From the NCBI GenBank assembly GCA_945870915.1, contig CAMBUI010000004.1:1-36127 (forward strand): DNA of 36,127 nucleotides, in the 5' to 3' direction. This DNA comes from Candidatus Kuenenia stuttgartensis. GTDB lineage: Bacteria; Planctomycetota; Phycisphaerae; Phycisphaerales; SM1A02. The position numbers and the translations under genes were made by a program. The notes under the pieces are model-generated. The model saw nothing but the letters and a program-made list of their open reading frames with translations. It had not been told where the DNA came from and did not search any database. Below, piece by piece: positions 8,445 to 16,974 of the stretch; the stretch's first letter is position 1, and each line of letters starts with the position of its first letter.

Positions 8445-8978
8445 CTAGCAGGCGGCCGCGGGCGTGGCGCCGCATCGATCGAGCCCGGGCCCGCGCCCGC
8501 ACTCGTAGTCGAGCAGCCTGCGCTTGATCGCCGCGAGTTCGCCCGTCCGGTCGCCTGCGTAGCCGCCGAGTCCGCCGCCCGCGACCACGCGGTGGCAGGG
8601 GACCACGATCGGCAGGGGGTTCCTCCGCAGCGCCTGTCCGACCGCGCGGCAGAGCGCGTGCCCTCCGCCGAGCTGCCCGGCGATCCAGCCGTAGGTGCGG
8701 GTCTCGCCCGCGGGGATGCCGCGGCACGCGTCCCAGACGCGGCGCTGGAACGCGGTGCCCCCGCCGGTCGGGATGCGCTCGAGCGCCGAGGCGTCGCCGC
8801 CGAAGTGCGCGTCGATGGCGGCGGCAAGCGCGACCGCCTCGGCATCGGCGGGGTCGAAGCGCGGCGGTTCCGCATCCGCGGCGCCGGGTACCAGCCAGTC
8901 CGCCACCAGCCGCGCGCCGCGCCGGCCCACGGCCAGCGTTCCGCAGGGTGTGTCGATGATGCCGCGCGGGAGGTCCAT
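8445..8978 (-). CDS. ogt: Methylated-DNA--[protein]-cysteine S-methyltransferase
   Basis: A suicide DNA repair protein that moves the alkyl group from O6-alkylguanine to its own cysteine. The 177-residue protein shows the two-domain Ogt layout: an N-terminal ribonuclease-like part (IIDTPCGTLAVG), then FQRRVWDACRGIPAGETRTYG, the helix-turn-helix arginine finger region CRAVGQALRRNP, and the active site IVVPCHRVV with acceptor Cys128. Length matches Ogt, without an Ada regulatory domain. ATG 8978 was chosen from homology of MDLPRGIIDTPCGTL. The frame stays open further upstream through a tandem repeat array, but that sequence is repetitive and unlike family N-termini. No Shine-Dalgarno sequence is visible. 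It is divergent from glyA. Confidence 0.92.
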   Translation of the reverse strand: MDLPRGIIDTPCGTLAVGRRGARLVADWLVPGAADAEPPRFDPADAEAVALAAAIDAHFGGDASALERIPTGGGTAFQRRVWDACRGIPAGETRTYGWIAGQLGGGHALCRAVGQALRRNPLPIVVPCHRVVAGGGLGGYAGDRTGELAAIKRRLLDYECGRGPGLDRCGATPAAAC

Positions 8979-8993
8979 GGTCGGAGCGTAGCG

Positions 8994-9080
8994 CCCCGCG
9001 GCGCGTTGCATCCCCCGCGGCGCGTTGCATCCCCCGCGGCGCGTTGCATCCCCGCGGCGCGTTGCATCCCCGCGGCGCGG
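8994..9080. repeat. 19-bp tandem array between ogt and glyA
   Basis: Four full units of about 19 bases (core CCCGCGGCGCGTTGCATCC), with GTTGCA recurring at 9005, 9024, 9043 and 9061, plus a partial unit (CCCGCGGCGCGG) at the right edge. Copies are nearly identical apart from one C more or less in the C run. The array starts 15 bases from the ogt start codon and ends 43 bases before the glyA start, so it covers the shared divergent promoter region. Confidence 0.92.
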
Positions 9081-9123
9081 CAGCGCACCTCCCGCCGCCG
9101 CGCGTCGACTACCATCGCCACCC

Positions 9124-10464
9124 ATGACTCCCGCGACCGCCGCTCCCGCCGCCTCCGCCCGATCGATGCCCGCCGGTTTCCCCTCCGACATCCCGCTCGA
9201 CGCGATGTCGGCGCAGCTGCTCTCCATGCTCGAGCGCTACGACCCGGCCGCCGCGCGCCTGTTCGCGCAGGAGGCCGAGCGCCAGGCGACCACGCTCGAG
9301 CTCATCGCCAGCGAGAACCATGTCTCGACCGAGGTCATGCACTCGGTCGGCTCGTGGCTCACCAACAAGTACGCCGAGGGCTATCCCGGCAAGCGCTACT
9401 ACGGTGGCTGCGAGTTCCACGATGGCATCGAGGACCTCGCCCGCGACCGCGCCAAGCAGCTCTTCGGCTGCAGGTTCGCCAATGTCCAGCCGCACTGCGG
9501 CGCCAACGCGAACACGGCGACCTTCATGGCGATGTGCGAGCCGGGCGACACCATCCTCTCGCTCCCGATCAAGTCGGGCGGCCACCTCTCGCACGGCCTC
9601 AAGGTGAACTTCTCCGGCACCTTCTACAAGATCGCCGAGTACGACCTCGACGCCGCGACCGAGCTCCTCGACTACGACGCGATTCACCGCATCGCCCGCG
9701 AGTGCAAGCCGAAGATGATCATCTGCGGCTACTCGGCGTATCCGCGCACGATCGACTTCGCGCGCTTCCGTGCGATCGCCGACGAGGTTGGCGCGGTGCT
9801 CATGGCCGACATCGCCCACATCGCGGGCCTGGTGGCGACGGGCGTGCATCCGTCGCCGTTCCCGCACGCGCACGTGGTCACGACGACCACGCACAAGACG
9901 CTGCGCGGCCCGCGCGGAGGCCTGATCCTCACCAACGACGAGGAGATCGCCAAGAAGATCGACCGCAAGGTCTTCCCGGGCACGCAGGGCGGTCCGCTCA
10001 TGCATGTGATCGGCGCGAAGGCGATCGCCTTCGGCGAGGCGCTCAAGCCCGAGTTCACGACCTACTGCCAGCAGGTCGTGAAGAACGCGCAGGCGCTCGC
10101 CTCCGGTCTCGTCACGCGCGGCTACCGCCTGTGCTCGGGCGGCACCGACAACCACCTGATGCTCGTCGATCTCCGCGCGCGCTCGGCCGACCTGACCGGC
10201 GCCGACGCCGAGAAGTGGCTCGAGAAGGCCGGCATCATCGTCAACAAGAACGGCATTCCCAACGACCCGCGCCCGCCGATGGTCACCAGCGGCCTGCGCC
10301 TCGGGACGCCCGCGCTCACCACGCGCGGCCTCAAGGAGGCCGAGATGGAGCAGGTCGCCGCCTGGATCGACCGCGTGCTCGGCTCGTCGGGCGATGCGGC
10401 GGTGATCGCCGCGGTGCGCGGCGAGATCCGCGCGTTCTGCGGCCGTTTCCCGCTCTTCCACTGA
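9124..10464 (+). CDS. glyA: Serine hydroxymethyltransferase
   Basis: A cytoplasmic pyridoxal-phosphate enzyme that interconverts serine and glycine and supplies 5,10-methylene-tetrahydrofolate. The 446-residue protein has [26 protein letters not shown], the cofactor segment [17 protein letters not shown] and [14 protein letters not shown] with Lys258 as the Schiff-base lysine. ATG 9124 gives an N-terminus about 25 residues longer than Escherichia coli GlyA. In-frame ATGs at 9166 and 9205 are alternatives, the latter giving a more usual length. No Shine-Dalgarno sequence is visible before any of the three. The next gene begins 4 bases after the stop. Confidence 0.95.
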   Translation: MTPATAAPAASARSMPAGFPSDIPLDAMSAQLLSMLERYDPAAARLFAQEAERQATTLELIASENHVSTEVMHSVGSWLTNKYAEGYPGKRYYGGCEFHDGIEDLARDRAKQLFGCRFANVQPHCGANANTATFMAMCEPGDTILSLPIKSGGHLSHGLKVNFSGTFYKIAEYDLDAATELLDYDAIHRIARECKPKMIICGYSAYPRTIDFARFRAIADEVGAVLMADIAHIAGLVATGVHPSPFPHAHVVTTTTHKTLRGPRGGLILTNDEEIAKKIDRKVFPGTQGGPLMHVIGAKAIAFGEALKPEFTTYCQQVVKNAQALASGLVTRGYRLCSGGTDNHLMLVDLRARSADLTGADAEKWLEKAGIIVNKNGIPNDPRPPMVTSGLRLGTPALTTRGLKEAEMEQVAAWIDRVLGSSGDAAVIAAVRGEIRAFCGRFPLFH

Positions 10465-10468
10465 CGCG

Positions 10469-11602
10469 ATGGGCGCCCGAGCCGGTGCGGTTCCCGAGGA
10501 GTGGCGGGCGCTCTTCGAGGGGCGCAATGTCGTGTTCGCCGAGCTTCCGCCGGCGCCGCCGCGCGCGGTCAGCCGGGTGTCGAAGTGGTTCCTGCGCGGA
10601 TTGGCGCTGATCGTGTCCTTCGGAGCGGCGGTCGGCGCGAGCATGTGGATCGCAGCCGCCAGCGGCCGGTGGTGGATCGGCCTGATCGTGTTCGTCATCA
10701 TCGGCTGGGTCGCGACGCTGCTCGCGGTCGGCATCGTCGGCGCGGTCAAGGTCGAGCGCGAGGCCGAGGCGCGCCGCCGCGCGCGGGCGCTCGAGGACCC
10801 GATCGGACGGCTGCTCCCGAACCGCGGCATGCGCCGCAGGCAGTTCCTCGATCCCGCGACCTACGCCGGGCTCCTGGCGCTCGAACAGCGTCCGGTGCTG
10901 GTGTTCGACAAGGCGCTGCTCGAGGTCATCCAGCTCGACAGGATGGTCCGGTCGCTCGCCCCGCGCGGGCGCCTGCCCGAGCCGGAGATCCTCGCGACCT
11001 CGTCGGTGCCCGCGGGTACCTCGGTCTTCGGCCTGATGCTCATCTTCCAGTCGACCTCGTCGTGGGTGCAGCTGCTCGGGGCGCTCCGGAGCGGCGCGCC
11101 GCTGCACTGGTCGCTCTGGTACAGCGTGCCGATGGTCGCGGTCGGCCTGTACCTGATCGTGCGCGATCCGTGGCTCCGCCGGAAGCTCAACCTGCCGCGC
11201 CTGTTCGGCGCCGACGCGGTGATCGGCGCAGGCTGGATTCGCGACGGCAAGGGCGAGGTCTGGACCGTCGACGACGCGATGCTGCTGGTCACGCTCGCCG
11301 GCGGCGGAATGGAGATCCGCCTGCTCAAGCCGGGGAACGTGCGGTCGTTCTACCTGCCCATGATGCTCGGCAAGCCCGGCACCGGGCGCACGAAGGCGCC
11401 GCGGGGCATCACCGGGCTCGGGCTCCGCCGGCGCGCGAAGGGTCTCGCCGTCGACGCGGCGAAGGGAGCCGCGCAGTCGGTCGGCGTCGAGACGGGCGGG
11501 GATGCGGAGACCGACATGCCGGGGCCGGACGATCCCTTGCGCCTCCTGCTCTCGAGCTGGACCTATCCCGAGCCGCGCACCGATCTTGCGATGCGCGAGT
11601 GA
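10469..11602 (+). CDS. Multi-pass membrane protein of unknown function
   Basis: Not recognised. The 377-residue protein has a soluble N-terminus, two hydrophobic helices at about residues 43-62 and 66-92, a basic loop (EREAEARRRARALEDPIGRLLPN), two further hydrophobic segments at about 190-212 and 218-236, and a C-terminal soluble part (about 240-377). That C-terminal part has a repeated beta-like pattern (GKGEVWTVDDAMLLVTLAGGGMEIRLL) that could be a small PH-like domain, but this is a guess. It starts 4 bases after glyA, so it is very likely in the same transcript. Codon use is typical of the surrounding genes. Confidence 0.8.
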   Translation: MGARAGAVPEEWRALFEGRNVVFAELPPAPPRAVSRVSKWFLRGLALIVSFGAAVGASMWIAAASGRWWIGLIVFVIIGWVATLLAVGIVGAVKVEREAEARRRARALEDPIGRLLPNRGMRRRQFLDPATYAGLLALEQRPVLVFDKALLEVIQLDRMVRSLAPRGRLPEPEILATSSVPAGTSVFGLMLIFQSTSSWVQLLGALRSGAPLHWSLWYSVPMVAVGLYLIVRDPWLRRKLNLPRLFGADAVIGAGWIRDGKGEVWTVDDAMLLVTLAGGGMEIRLLKPGNVRSFYLPMMLGKPGTGRTKAPRGITGLGLRRRAKGLAVDAAKGAAQSVGVETGGDAETDMPGPDDPLRLLLSSWTYPEPRTDLAMRE

Positions 11603-11681
11603 CGCGCGTCGCCCGCGCGGGCGGCCGGCGGCGCGGCGACGGTTGTGCCTGTCCGCCCCGGTGCGCCGATAGGACTGCTCC

Positions 11682-12203
11682 ATGCACCAGCCCTCGCAGC
11701 CGTCGCTTCCCCATACGCAGGGCCTCGCCGATTCGGCCATCGACGCAGCGTGGGCCGTCATGCCGCCGGACATGGAGATCGAGACCGCGCGGCTGCTGCC
11801 CGTCGTGGTCGGCGCGCACCTCCGCAGCGAGATCGCCGACCGCCCGCTGGCAAACCGCCTCGTGGCCGCGATCCGCCAGTGGCAGCGGCAGGCGATCCCC
11901 GACGAGGACGACCGCCTGATCCCGATGGTCATGACCGACCTCTGGTACCTGAACGACAAGGAGCTGCTGCTCCAGCCCGCGATCGCCATCGGCGAGCCGG
12001 GCGCCAACGCCGCGAGCGCCTACTACGGGACGCGGCTGCCGAAGGCGTATGTGGTCGACGGCCAGCTGCAGGTGCTCGCCGACCTCGAGTTCCTCGAGCC
12101 GAGCGTGACGCTGTGGGGCGTCGACGCCCACGCCACGCGCACCGCGCTCGACTGGTTCATCAACCGGCACCTCGGGCGGTTCCTCGAGTCGATCCACGGC
12201 TAG
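11682..12203 (+). CDS. Hypothetical soluble protein
   Basis: Not recognised. The 173-residue protein has no signal peptide or membrane helix and is rich in acidic residues. Its central part (LIPMVMTDLWYLNDKELLLQPAIAIGEPGANAASAYY) and final part (FINRHLGRFLESIHG) look like a compact globular fold. Strong third-position G/C preference and AGGA 7 bases before ATG 11682 support it as a gene. It is 79 bases downstream of the membrane protein gene, and its stop is 14 bases from that of the convergent MBL hydrolase. Confidence 0.75.
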   Translation: MHQPSQPSLPHTQGLADSAIDAAWAVMPPDMEIETARLLPVVVGAHLRSEIADRPLANRLVAAIRQWQRQAIPDEDDRLIPMVMTDLWYLNDKELLLQPAIAIGEPGANAASAYYGTRLPKAYVVDGQLQVLADLEFLEPSVTLWGVDAHATRTALDWFINRHLGRFLESIHG

Positions 12204-12217
12204 CGCGCGGAGCCGGT

Positions 12218-13150
12218 TCAGAGTGAGGACGCGAAGCGGCCCGCCGCCGTCGATTCCGCGATTCCGGCGATGTTCATGACGCGGAACGCCTGCCCGAGCA
12301 GCGCCGCGATCAGCTCCTCGCGCACGCCGCCGTCGCGCGCGCGAGGCACGAGGAAGTCGCGGTACCGCGCGTCGGCCCCGGCCGGATCGCGCTTCGCGAG
12401 CTCCACGACCTCGGCGAGCAGGGGCAGCTCGTCGTTCATCCGCGCGACGAACGCATCGATGTGCGGCCCGAGCGCGCGCTCGCCGCCGTGCGTGAGCACC
12501 GCGCGGATGCCGCGCGGCAGCGCGCGCAGCCGTGCGACCGACTCGCGCCATGCGGGGATGTCGATGTCCGAGGGCGGCACGGGAACCGAGATGTAGTCCG
12601 ATGCCGGCGAGATCATCCCGAGCACGTCGCCCGTGAACACCAGCTCCGCCGCGCGGCCGGCGGCGCCGGCGACCCACGCATGGTGGTGCCGCGCATGTCC
12701 CGGCGTCTCGATCGCCTCGAGTCGCAGGCCCGCGACGTCGACCGTGCCGCCGTGCCCGACCGCGTGCAGCATGTCCGCGGCGATCGGGAGCGGATCGCCG
12801 TAGAAGCGGTCGTAGCGGGGGCCATGCACGGCGCGCGAGCCCGCGATCAGCCGTGCAGGCTCGGCGAGATGCCGCACGCCGCGCGGATGCGCGAACACCG
12901 GCACGCCCTCGCGCGCGAAGTGTCCGGCGGTGCCCGCGTGGTCGAGATGGATGTGCGTGACGAACAGCGCCTTCAGGTCGCGCGGCGCGAGCCCGATCGC
13001 CGCCAGCTGCGCGCGAAGGCCCTCGAACGCGACCGCGCAGCCGCACTCGACGAGCACCGCGCCCTCCGGGCCGCGCACGGCGAAGGCCATCGCGGTGCCC
13101 GGGATTCCCAGGTACATCGTGTCGAGGGGCGTGATGTCGATCGGCGGCAC
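12218..13150 (-). CDS. MBL-fold metallo-hydrolase
   Basis: A 310-residue cytoplasmic hydrolase of the metallo-beta-lactamase superfamily. The metal-binding residues are all present: THIHLDHAG (His66, His68, Asp70, His71), ETPGHARHHHAW (His152), FTGDVLG (Asp175) and LTHGG (His221). This is the glyoxalase II-like pattern with a binuclear site. The C-terminal third is helical. The exact substrate cannot be read from the sequence; thioesters, lactones and nucleic acids are all possible in this superfamily. The start is a GTG (13148-13150) without a Shine-Dalgarno sequence; the first in-frame ATG is 11 codons later. It is divergent from the winged-helix regulator operon, with 97 bases between them. 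Confidence 0.9.
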   Translation of the reverse strand: MPPIDITPLDTMYLGIPGTAMAFAVRGPEGAVLVECGCAVAFEGLRAQLAAIGLAPRDLKALFVTHIHLDHAGTAGHFAREGVPVFAHPRGVRHLAEPARLIAGSRAVHGPRYDRFYGDPLPIAADMLHAVGHGGTVDVAGLRLEAIETPGHARHHHAWVAGAAGRAAELVFTGDVLGMISPASDYISVPVPPSDIDIPAWRESVARLRALPRGIRAVLTHGGERALGPHIDAFVARMNDELPLLAEVVELAKRDPAGADARYRDFLVPRARDGGVREELIAALLGQAFRVMNIAGIAESTAAGRFASSL

Positions 13151-13197
13151 GGCGCGGAGCGTACCGCGGCGGGCGCCGTTCGCGCGCCGGCGGAAAT

Positions 13198-13247
13198 CAA
13201 CCGTTGGCTTTACTTGACGAAAGACAACAGTTGTCTATCCTGAGGCG
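13198..13247 (+). promoter_or_regulatory. Operon promoter with CAACnGTTG operator sites
   Basis: TTGACG (13214-13219) and TATCCT (13236-13241) are separated by 16 bases. The spacer ends in a perfect palindrome GACAAC-A-GTTGTC (13223-13235). A second, shorter site of the same form, CAAC-C-GTTG, is at 13198-13206; the centres are 27 bases apart. A start 6-7 bases after the -10 element falls on the A of the regulator's ATG (13248), so the first message would be leaderless. Binding at the spacer palindrome would block RNA polymerase. That the downstream winged-helix protein is the binder is inferred. Confidence 0.7.
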
Positions 13248-13970
13248 ATGCCCCGTCCCGCCATCCACCATGTCGCGCAGCCGAAGCACTGGACGGTCCT
13301 CGTCGCCCCCGTGCGCCTCGAGATCGTCGAGGCGATGCGCATGATCGCGCCCTGCTCGATCGCCGAGATCGCCGCCGCGCTCGACCGGCCGGCCGACACG
13401 CTCTACCGCCACATCGACAAGCTCAGGCGCGCGGGGTTCGTCGTCGAGGCCGGCGTCCGCCGCAGCGGACGGCGCTTCGAGCAGGTGTACGACCTCGTGG
13501 CCGACGATTTCCGCGTCGGCTTCAAGGAGGTCGCGGGCCGCACCGCGAACAAGGCCTACAACGACACCATGCAGTCGATCCTCAAGATCGCGAGCCGCAC
13601 CGCGCGCGATTCGGCGGCGGCGAGCGAGCTCGTGGGCATGGGCGACGAGCGCAACATCATCGGCAAGATCGAGCATGCGTGGCTCACGCAGGAGGAGTTC
13701 CTCGAGCTGCGCGAGATGATGATGCGGGTGAAGCTCTACATGGACGCGCGCAAGGCCCGCCGCGAGGGTCGGCTCTACCTCGCGGCCGTGATCGCGATGC
13801 CGGTCACGCGCAAGCGCGGAGCGAAGCGCAACGGCGTGGACGCGAAGTCCGGCCCGAAGTCCACTCCGAAGTCCGCTCCGAAGTCAGATCCCAAGCCCGC
13901 CGCGAGATCCGCCCCGGGTCCCGACGCCGCAACCGCCAGGAAACCTAGGAGAAAGGCAGGTACGAAGTGA
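13248..13970 (+). CDS. Winged helix-turn-helix transcriptional regulator with basic tail
   Basis: A 240-residue DNA-binding protein. Residues about 15-85 form an ArsR-like winged helix: VRLEIVEAMRMIAPCSIAEIAAALDRPADTLYRHIDKLRRAGFVVE, with the recognition helix around TLYRHIDKL and a wing after it. Residues about 85-185 are helical and may dimerise or sense a ligand; no metal-binding cysteine cluster is seen. The last 50 residues are a Lys/Pro/Ser-rich tail made of KSxP units, probably disordered and able to contact DNA or membrane. The ATG coincides with the predicted transcription start, and no usable Shine-Dalgarno sequence precedes it. It is the first gene of the operon, and its stop overlaps the next start (GTGA). 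It is likely an autoregulator; the signal is unknown. Confidence 0.88.
   Translation: MPRPAIHHVAQPKHWTVLVAPVRLEIVEAMRMIAPCSIAEIAAALDRPADTLYRHIDKLRRAGFVVEAGVRRSGRRFEQVYDLVADDFRVGFKEVAGRTANKAYNDTMQSILKIASRTARDSAAASELVGMGDERNIIGKIEHAWLTQEEFLELREMMMRVKLYMDARKARREGRLYLAAVIAMPVTRKRGAKRNGVDAKSGPKSTPKSAPKSDPKPAARSAPGPDAATARKPRRKAGTK
13842..13901 (+). repeat. 12-bp in-frame tandem repeat in the regulator tail
   Basis: Five consecutive 12-base units (consensus CCGAAGTCCGCT; starts at 13842, 13854, 13866, 13878, 13890) encode the KSxP repeats of the regulator's C-terminal tail. Unit length is a multiple of three, so copy-number change would lengthen or shorten the tail without a frameshift. Confidence 0.85.
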
Positions 13971-15055
13971 AGGCCCTGATCGCAGCAGCTGTCCTCGGCA
14001 TGGCCGCAGCCGGCGCGTCGCAGGACGCGCTGCCGCAGTGGAGGAAACTCGCGAGCGAGCCCTACAAGGGAAAGCAGGACGACATCTCCTTCGTCACGCC
14101 CGAACTCGGCATCTACGGCAACGGCGCAGGCAAGATCTTCAGGACCACCGACGGCGGCGCGTCGTGGGAGCAGGTCTTCGCCAAGCCCGGGACCTTCGTG
14201 CGCTGCCTCGCGTTCGTGACCGACAAGGTCGCGGTCATGGGCAACATCGGCCCCGGGTACTTCCCCGGCGTGACCGACGCGACGCCGCTCTACCGCACCG
14301 AGGACGGCGGCACGACCTGGAACCCGGTCGCATCGATCGAGGGCGCGCCGGTGGTCGGCCTCTGCGCGTTCGATGTCGTCCAGGTTCCGTTCATCAACGC
14401 GGGCAACCTCGACCATCGGCCGCGCATCGTGGGTGTCGGCCGCGTCGGCGGGCCCACGGCGTTCATCTGGTCCGACGACCTCGGCAAGACCTGGAAGCAG
14501 GGGAGGATTCCCGACCTCGGCGCCATGGCGTTCGATGTGAAGTTCCTCGATGATCGCCGGGGATTCCTCGCGTCGGCCACGCACGCCGATGTCGCGCAGT
14601 CGCACGCGCTCATCCTCGCCACCGAGGACGGCGGCACGACCTGGCGCGAGGTCTACCGGTCGACGCGCCCGTTCGAGACGACATGGAAGTTCAGCTTTCC
14701 AACGCAGGAGGTCGGCTACTGCACCGTGCAGTCCTACAACCCCGATCCATCGGCCTCCCAGCGGTTCGTGGCCAAGACGACCGACGGAGGCAGGACCTGG
14801 GTGGAGATCCCGCTGGTCGACGACCACAAGGTGCGCGAGTTCGGGATCGCGTTCGTCGATGCCGACCGCGGCTGGGTGGGCGCGATGCCGCGTGGATTCG
14901 GTACCACCGACGGCGGAAGGACCTGGACGCCGGCCGACTTCGGGAACGCGGTCAACAAGATCCGCCTCGTGCCGGCGAAGGACGGGGTCGTCGGCTACGC
15001 AATCGGCGTTGAAATCCACAAGCTGGTGTTGCCAAGCAGCGCGCCCGCAAAGTGA
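13967..15055 (+). CDS. Secreted Asp-box (BNR-repeat) beta-propeller protein
   Basis: A 362-residue exported protein. A short signal peptide (KALIAAAVLGMAAAGASQ) is followed by a propeller marked by six Asp-box motifs of the form S/T-x-D-x-G-x-T/S-W: TTDGGASW, TEDGGTTW, SDDLGKTW, TEDGGTTW, TTDGGRTW and TTDGGRTW. Such repeats occur in sialidases, sortilins and the YCF48 photosystem assembly factor. No sialidase catalytic arginine triad or FRIP motif was noticed, so a binding or scaffold role is more likely than glycosidase activity. The start is a GTG overlapping the regulator's stop, with AGGAGAAAGGCAGG just upstream, which fits coupled translation. Secretion and operon membership suggest that it acts with the lipoprotein and ABC-peptidase encoded downstream. 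Confidence 0.88.
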   Translation: MKALIAAAVLGMAAAGASQDALPQWRKLASEPYKGKQDDISFVTPELGIYGNGAGKIFRTTDGGASWEQVFAKPGTFVRCLAFVTDKVAVMGNIGPGYFPGVTDATPLYRTEDGGTTWNPVASIEGAPVVGLCAFDVVQVPFINAGNLDHRPRIVGVGRVGGPTAFIWSDDLGKTWKQGRIPDLGAMAFDVKFLDDRRGFLASATHADVAQSHALILATEDGGTTWREVYRSTRPFETTWKFSFPTQEVGYCTVQSYNPDPSASQRFVAKTTDGGRTWVEIPLVDDHKVREFGIAFVDADRGWVGAMPRGFGTTDGGRTWTPADFGNAVNKIRLVPAKDGVVGYAIGVEIHKLVLPSSAPAK

Positions 15056-15077
15056 ACCCCCTCCGCGACCTGATCCC

Positions 15078-15986
15078 ATGAACACCATGAACACGCCGCA
15101 CCGCTCGATTCCGTCGATCTCGACCTTCCGCCGCGCCTCCCGGCGACTGGGCGTCCTGCTGCTGTCGGCCCTGCCCGGACTCGGGCTCGCCGGCTGCATG
15201 GCCGGCGCGTTCAAGGCTGAAACCACGCAGTCCTCGTCCGTCGCGGACGGCAAGTCGCTCTTCGTGAGCGCCGAGAACGGCCGCGTCGAGCTGATCAAGG
15301 ATCCGTCGTCGGCCGAGGTGCGCGTCGAGGCGAAGGTCCGGTGCTCGGGTGCGACGCAGGCCGAGGCCGACGGGCGCCTCGCCCAGTCGAGGCTCGTCGC
15401 CGTGCGCGACGAGGCGGGATGCGTGCGCGTGTCGGTCGAGTTTCCCGCGCGCAGCGGCGTCTCGTGGGGTTGGCCGGACGACTCCGCCAGCATCACGGTG
15501 CGTGCCGCCGACCTCTCGGGCATCGAGGTGGTGACCTCCAACGGAGCGATCGCCAGCGCCGGTTTCTCCGGCCAGGCCACGCTCGTCACCTCGAACGGCC
15601 GCATCTCGGTCGATGGCCACGACGGCCCCGTCACCGCGCGCTCGTCGAACGGCGCGATCGTGGTCTCGGGCGTGCGCTCGCTGTCGGCGCGGACCTCGAA
15701 CGGCCGCATCGAGGCGGCGCTCGCCGAGGGCGCGGCGGGCGACGTCGAGCTCGATTCGTCGAACGGCGCGGTGTCGCTCGTGCTTCCCGCCTCGTGGAGG
15801 GGCGTGGTGACCGCCGAGACGAGCAACGGCTCCATCGACCTGAAGGGCGGCAGCGTCCGCAAGCACGATGGGAGCAAGAGCATGACGGTCGGTGACGCCG
15901 CGGGCGCATCGGCCAAGGCCACGATCGAAACCAGCAACGGCCGCGTGCAGGTGCGCGTGGCCGGCGCGACCGACACCAGGAACTGA
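15078..15986 (+). CDS. DUF4097-type lipoprotein with SNG repeats
   Basis: A 302-residue predicted lipoprotein. A long basic n-region and hydrophobic stretch end in LGLAGC, a good lipobox with Cys40 as the lipidated residue. The mature protein is a run of short beta-strand repeats carrying Ser-Asn-Gly: TSNGAI, TSNGRI, SSNGAI, TSNGRI, SSNGAV, TSNGSI and TSNGRV. These are characteristic of the DUF4097 fold, a stacked beta structure often encoded beside envelope-stress regulators and ABC transporters. Biochemical function is unknown for the family. It begins 22 bases after the Asp-box gene. Two in-frame ATGs (15078 and 15087) are possible starts; neither has a clear Shine-Dalgarno sequence. Confidence 0.88.
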   Translation: MNTMNTPHRSIPSISTFRRASRRLGVLLLSALPGLGLAGCMAGAFKAETTQSSSVADGKSLFVSAENGRVELIKDPSSAEVRVEAKVRCSGATQAEADGRLAQSRLVAVRDEAGCVRVSVEFPARSGVSWGWPDDSASITVRAADLSGIEVVTSNGAIASAGFSGQATLVTSNGRISVDGHDGPVTARSSNGAIVVSGVRSLSARTSNGRIEAALAEGAAGDVELDSSNGAVSLVLPASWRGVVTAETSNGSIDLKGGSVRKHDGSKSMTVGDAAGASAKATIETSNGRVQVRVAGATDTRN

Positions 15987-15996
15987 GCGAATCCGA

Positions 15997-16974
15997 ATGC
16001 AGCACGCACACCTCTCGCATGCCTGCCTCTCCATCAGGGGCCTCGTCAAGATCCATCCCGGCCCGGTCTGCGCGCTGCGCGGCGTCGACCTCGAGATCCC
16101 CGAGGGCATGTTCGGCCTGCTCGGACCGAACGGCGCCGGCAAGTCGACCTTCATGAACATCGTCGCGGGGCTGATCGAGCCGACCGCGGGCAAGGTGCTG
16201 CTCGACGGCACCGATGTCGTCGAGAACCCGCGCTTCATGCGCGAGCGGCTCGGCTACCTGCCGCAGGACTTCGGCTTCTATCCCGACCTCTCGGGCCGCG
16301 CGATGCTGGAGTTCCTGCTCAAGATGAAGGGCGTGACCGGGCCGAAGGGCCGCGGGGCGCTCGCCGACGAGCTCCTCGAGCGCGTGAACCTCACCGGCGC
16401 CGCCAAGCGCAAGGTCGGCGGCTACTCGGGCGGCATGCGCCAGCGCCTCGGGCTCGCGCAGGCGATCGCGGGCAATCCGCGCGTGCTGATCGTCGACGAA
16501 CCGACCGCGGGCCTCGATCCCGAGGAGCGCCAGCGCTTCTACCGCCTGCTCGCCGAGATGAGCGCGGGCCGCGTGGTGCTGCTCTCGACGCACATCGTCG
16601 ACGACGTGTCGACGCTCTGCCCGCGGCTCGCGGTGATCCGCTCGGGCGAGGTGGTGGCCGACACGACGCCGACCGCGGCGCGCAGGGCGGTCGACGGACT
16701 CGTGTTCGAGGGCTTCGTCGCCGACCCCGAGCTGCCCGCGTTCTCGAGGGAGCACCGCGTGATCAGCGCGGTGCTCAACGAGGGCCGCAACAACCGCGTG
16801 CGCGTGTTCTGCGCCAACGGCCGCAGCGCGCCCGCCGGATTCCAGCGCAGCCAGGGCACGCTCGAGGACGCGTACCTCGTGCTCATGCGCTGCCCGCCCG
16901 ACGAGGTGCCGCCCGCGCTGTCGCGCGCGGTGCCGTTGGGCGCGATGCCCGCCGCCATCGGGGGTGCGGCGTGA
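15997..16974 (+). CDS. ABC transporter ATP-binding protein
   Basis: The 325-residue ATPase subunit of an ABC-2 type exporter, on the cytoplasmic face of the membrane. It has Walker A GPNGAGKST (residues 43-51), signature YSGGMRQR (from 143), Walker B VLIVDEPTAGLD (163-174, with Glu168) and the switch His199 in STHIVDD. The last 90 or so residues are a variable C-terminal extension. The stop overlaps the next gene's GTG start, so the partner permease is the fused protein downstream. Substrate is unknown; this ATPase subtype commonly pairs with permeases of the kind that follows. It starts 10 bases after the DUF4097 gene. Confidence 0.95.
   Translation: MQHAHLSHACLSIRGLVKIHPGPVCALRGVDLEIPEGMFGLLGPNGAGKSTFMNIVAGLIEPTAGKVLLDGTDVVENPRFMRERLGYLPQDFGFYPDLSGRAMLEFLLKMKGVTGPKGRGALADELLERVNLTGAAKRKVGGYSGGMRQRLGLAQAIAGNPRVLIVDEPTAGLDPEERQRFYRLLAEMSAGRVVLLSTHIVDDVSTLCPRLAVIRSGEVVADTTPTAARRAVDGLVFEGFVADPELPAFSREHRVISAVLNEGRNNRVRVFCANGRSAPAGFQRSQGTLEDAYLVLMRCPPDEVPPALSRAVPLGAMPAAIGGAA

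Noticed and set aside
8445-9227. A longer N-terminus for the alkyltransferase, starting up to 83 codons upstream
   Set aside because: The extra sequence is translated tandem repeat and overlaps the glyA start; family homology begins at the ATG at 8978.
13967-15055. The Asp-box protein as a sialidase
   Set aside because: Asp-boxes alone are not diagnostic; the arginine triad and FRIP motif of sialidases were not found.
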